A stretch of 64,000 nt of DNA from assembly GCF_002812045.1 (NCBI RefSeq), contig NZ_NPEG01000003.1:186001-250000 (forward strand), read 5' to 3'. The DNA is from Leptospira haakeii. GTDB taxonomy: Bacteria; Spirochaetota; Leptospiria; Leptospirales; Leptospiraceae. Below are positions 63,422 to 64,000 of this stretch, one piece after another. The position numbers were made by a program, and so were the translations under genes. Numbering within the stretch: the first letter of the stretch is position 1; every line of letters begins with the position of its first letter. Below the pieces are notes generated by a model that saw only the letters and a program-made list of their open reading frames with translations, was not told where the DNA came from and searched no databases.

Positions 63422-64000
63422 GTGCAGGAAACTCCATCCACGAAACTTCCTTTCTTTTCGGAGCTTCCTGCCTTCTTTTCCAGGTTAGAATCTCAGAATA
63501 GGATCCGAACTTTGGATCCTCCTTCTGGCCTGGACCTCTGCTCCAACGATTATCTGGGGCTTTCTACTCATCCTGAAATCATTCAAGCTCTAAAAGAAGG
63601 AATCGATATCTACGGTGCAGGTTCTACTGCTAGCCGTTTGGTCCGGGGCCATAGAACAGTGTTTGAAGAGTTAGAAAATGATTTTTCGAATTGGGTGAAA
63701 TCTGAAGATTCTCTTTTCTTCGCGAATGGTTACTCTGCAAATTTAGGAGCGATTTCTTGTATTGCGGATCCTTCCTATATAATCTTTTGCGATCGTAAAA
63801 ATCATGCTTCTTTAATGGATGGAGTCCGTCTCTCCGGGGCTAAAAAAGTATATTATAAACATTCCGATCTAAATGACCTGGAAGACTTATTAAAAAAACA
63901 TTCCGGCGCCAAACATAAGATGATCGTCACCGAATCCGTATTCAGTATGGACGGAGACAAAACGGATATAGCCGCATTAATAGATCTGAAGGAAAAATAT
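63422..64000 (+). CDS. alpha-oxoamine synthase (BioF/Kbl type), N-terminal part
   Basis: 193 codons are visible, running off the window end in frame. Start GTG at 63422. The sequence shows the alpha-oxoamine synthase pattern: LDLCSNDYLGLSTHPEI, YGAGSTASRLVRGHRTVFEELE, FANGYSANLGAI, DRKNHASLMDGVRLSGA and VTESVFSMDGD. It is a PLP enzyme that condenses an amino acid with an acyl-CoA: BioF (pimeloyl-CoA plus alanine) or Kbl (glycine plus acetyl-CoA). The PLP lysine lies beyond the window, so the two cannot be separated; I lean to BioF from the GSTASRLV block. Confidence 0.88.
   Translation, partial: MQETPSTKLPFFSELPAFFSRLESQNRIRTLDPPSGLDLCSNDYLGLSTHPEIIQALKEGIDIYGAGSTASRLVRGHRTVFEELENDFSNWVKSEDSLFFANGYSANLGAISCIADPSYIIFCDRKNHASLMDGVRLSGAKKVYYKHSDLNDLEDLLKKHSGAKHKMIVTESVFSMDGDKTDIAALIDLKEKY

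Overview
The window is a densely coded piece of a spirochaete chromosome, almost certainly from the genus Leptospira. The evidence is a periplasmic protein that looks like the flagellar-coiling protein FcpB, fliN and fliM separated by non-flagellar genes, a FecR-domain lipoprotein matching the adhesin Lsa33 next to fliM, spirochaete-style lipoboxes, a SemiSWEET transporter and moderate GC. I cannot name the species. I see no insertion sequence, prophage, CRISPR array or rRNA operon, and no stretch over 300 bases lacks a gene.

Layout. 1-13.2 kb: rsmE (partial), zinc-ribbon protein, FcpB-like protein, AAA ATPase, fliN, an NfeD/two-stomatin operon, a haem-binding protein, then argH, a cyclophilin lipoprotein, two unknowns and fliM, ferredoxin, and the Lsa33-like lipoprotein. 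13.2-16.5 kb: SemiSWEET/queF, guaA, a UPF0598 protein and two tRNAs (Cys, Leu). 16.5-23.1 kb: surface polysaccharide genes (O-antigen ligase-like, glycosyltransferase, gmhA), an orphan ABC ATPase and an FHA membrane protein. 23.2-28.2 kb: leuC, leuD, an atypical cysteine-synthase-like protein and an SF1 helicase. 28.2-29.5 kb: a divergent ECF sigma/NrsF-like pair. 29.5-42.9 kb: clpS-clpA, then a thiol-redox region: gamma-glutamyltransferase, glutamate-cysteine ligase, a separate ATP-grasp partner, two glutaredoxins, two BolA proteins, an ABC-2 exporter, a disulfide reductase and a glyoxalase II. 42.9-51.8 kb: STAS protein, metallo-hydrolase, glpK, two unknowns with possible FliG resemblance, a SpoIIE phosphatase, lipoprotein, MBOAT acyltransferase and SppA. 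51.9-64 kb: mutarotase-like protein, XPB helicase, aminotransferase, SH3 protein, esterase, sodium symporter, thrB, two unknowns, DsbA-like protein, mdh and a BioF/Kbl-type gene cut by the window end.

Themes. Flagellar genes are scattered, and two sites with the same sigma-28-like pattern (TTAA, 15 nt, CCGATA) precede the FcpB-like gene and an uncharacterised two-gene operon near 61 kb, which makes the latter a candidate for flagellar function. Genes at 33-43 kb suggest glutathione or gamma-glutamylcysteine synthesis, turnover and use, with the bifunctional GshF enzyme split into two translationally coupled genes. Many neighbours overlap by 1-4 bases (ATGA or TAATG), so long co-transcribed units are likely. 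Homology statements here rest on recognised motifs and remembered family features, not on database searches.
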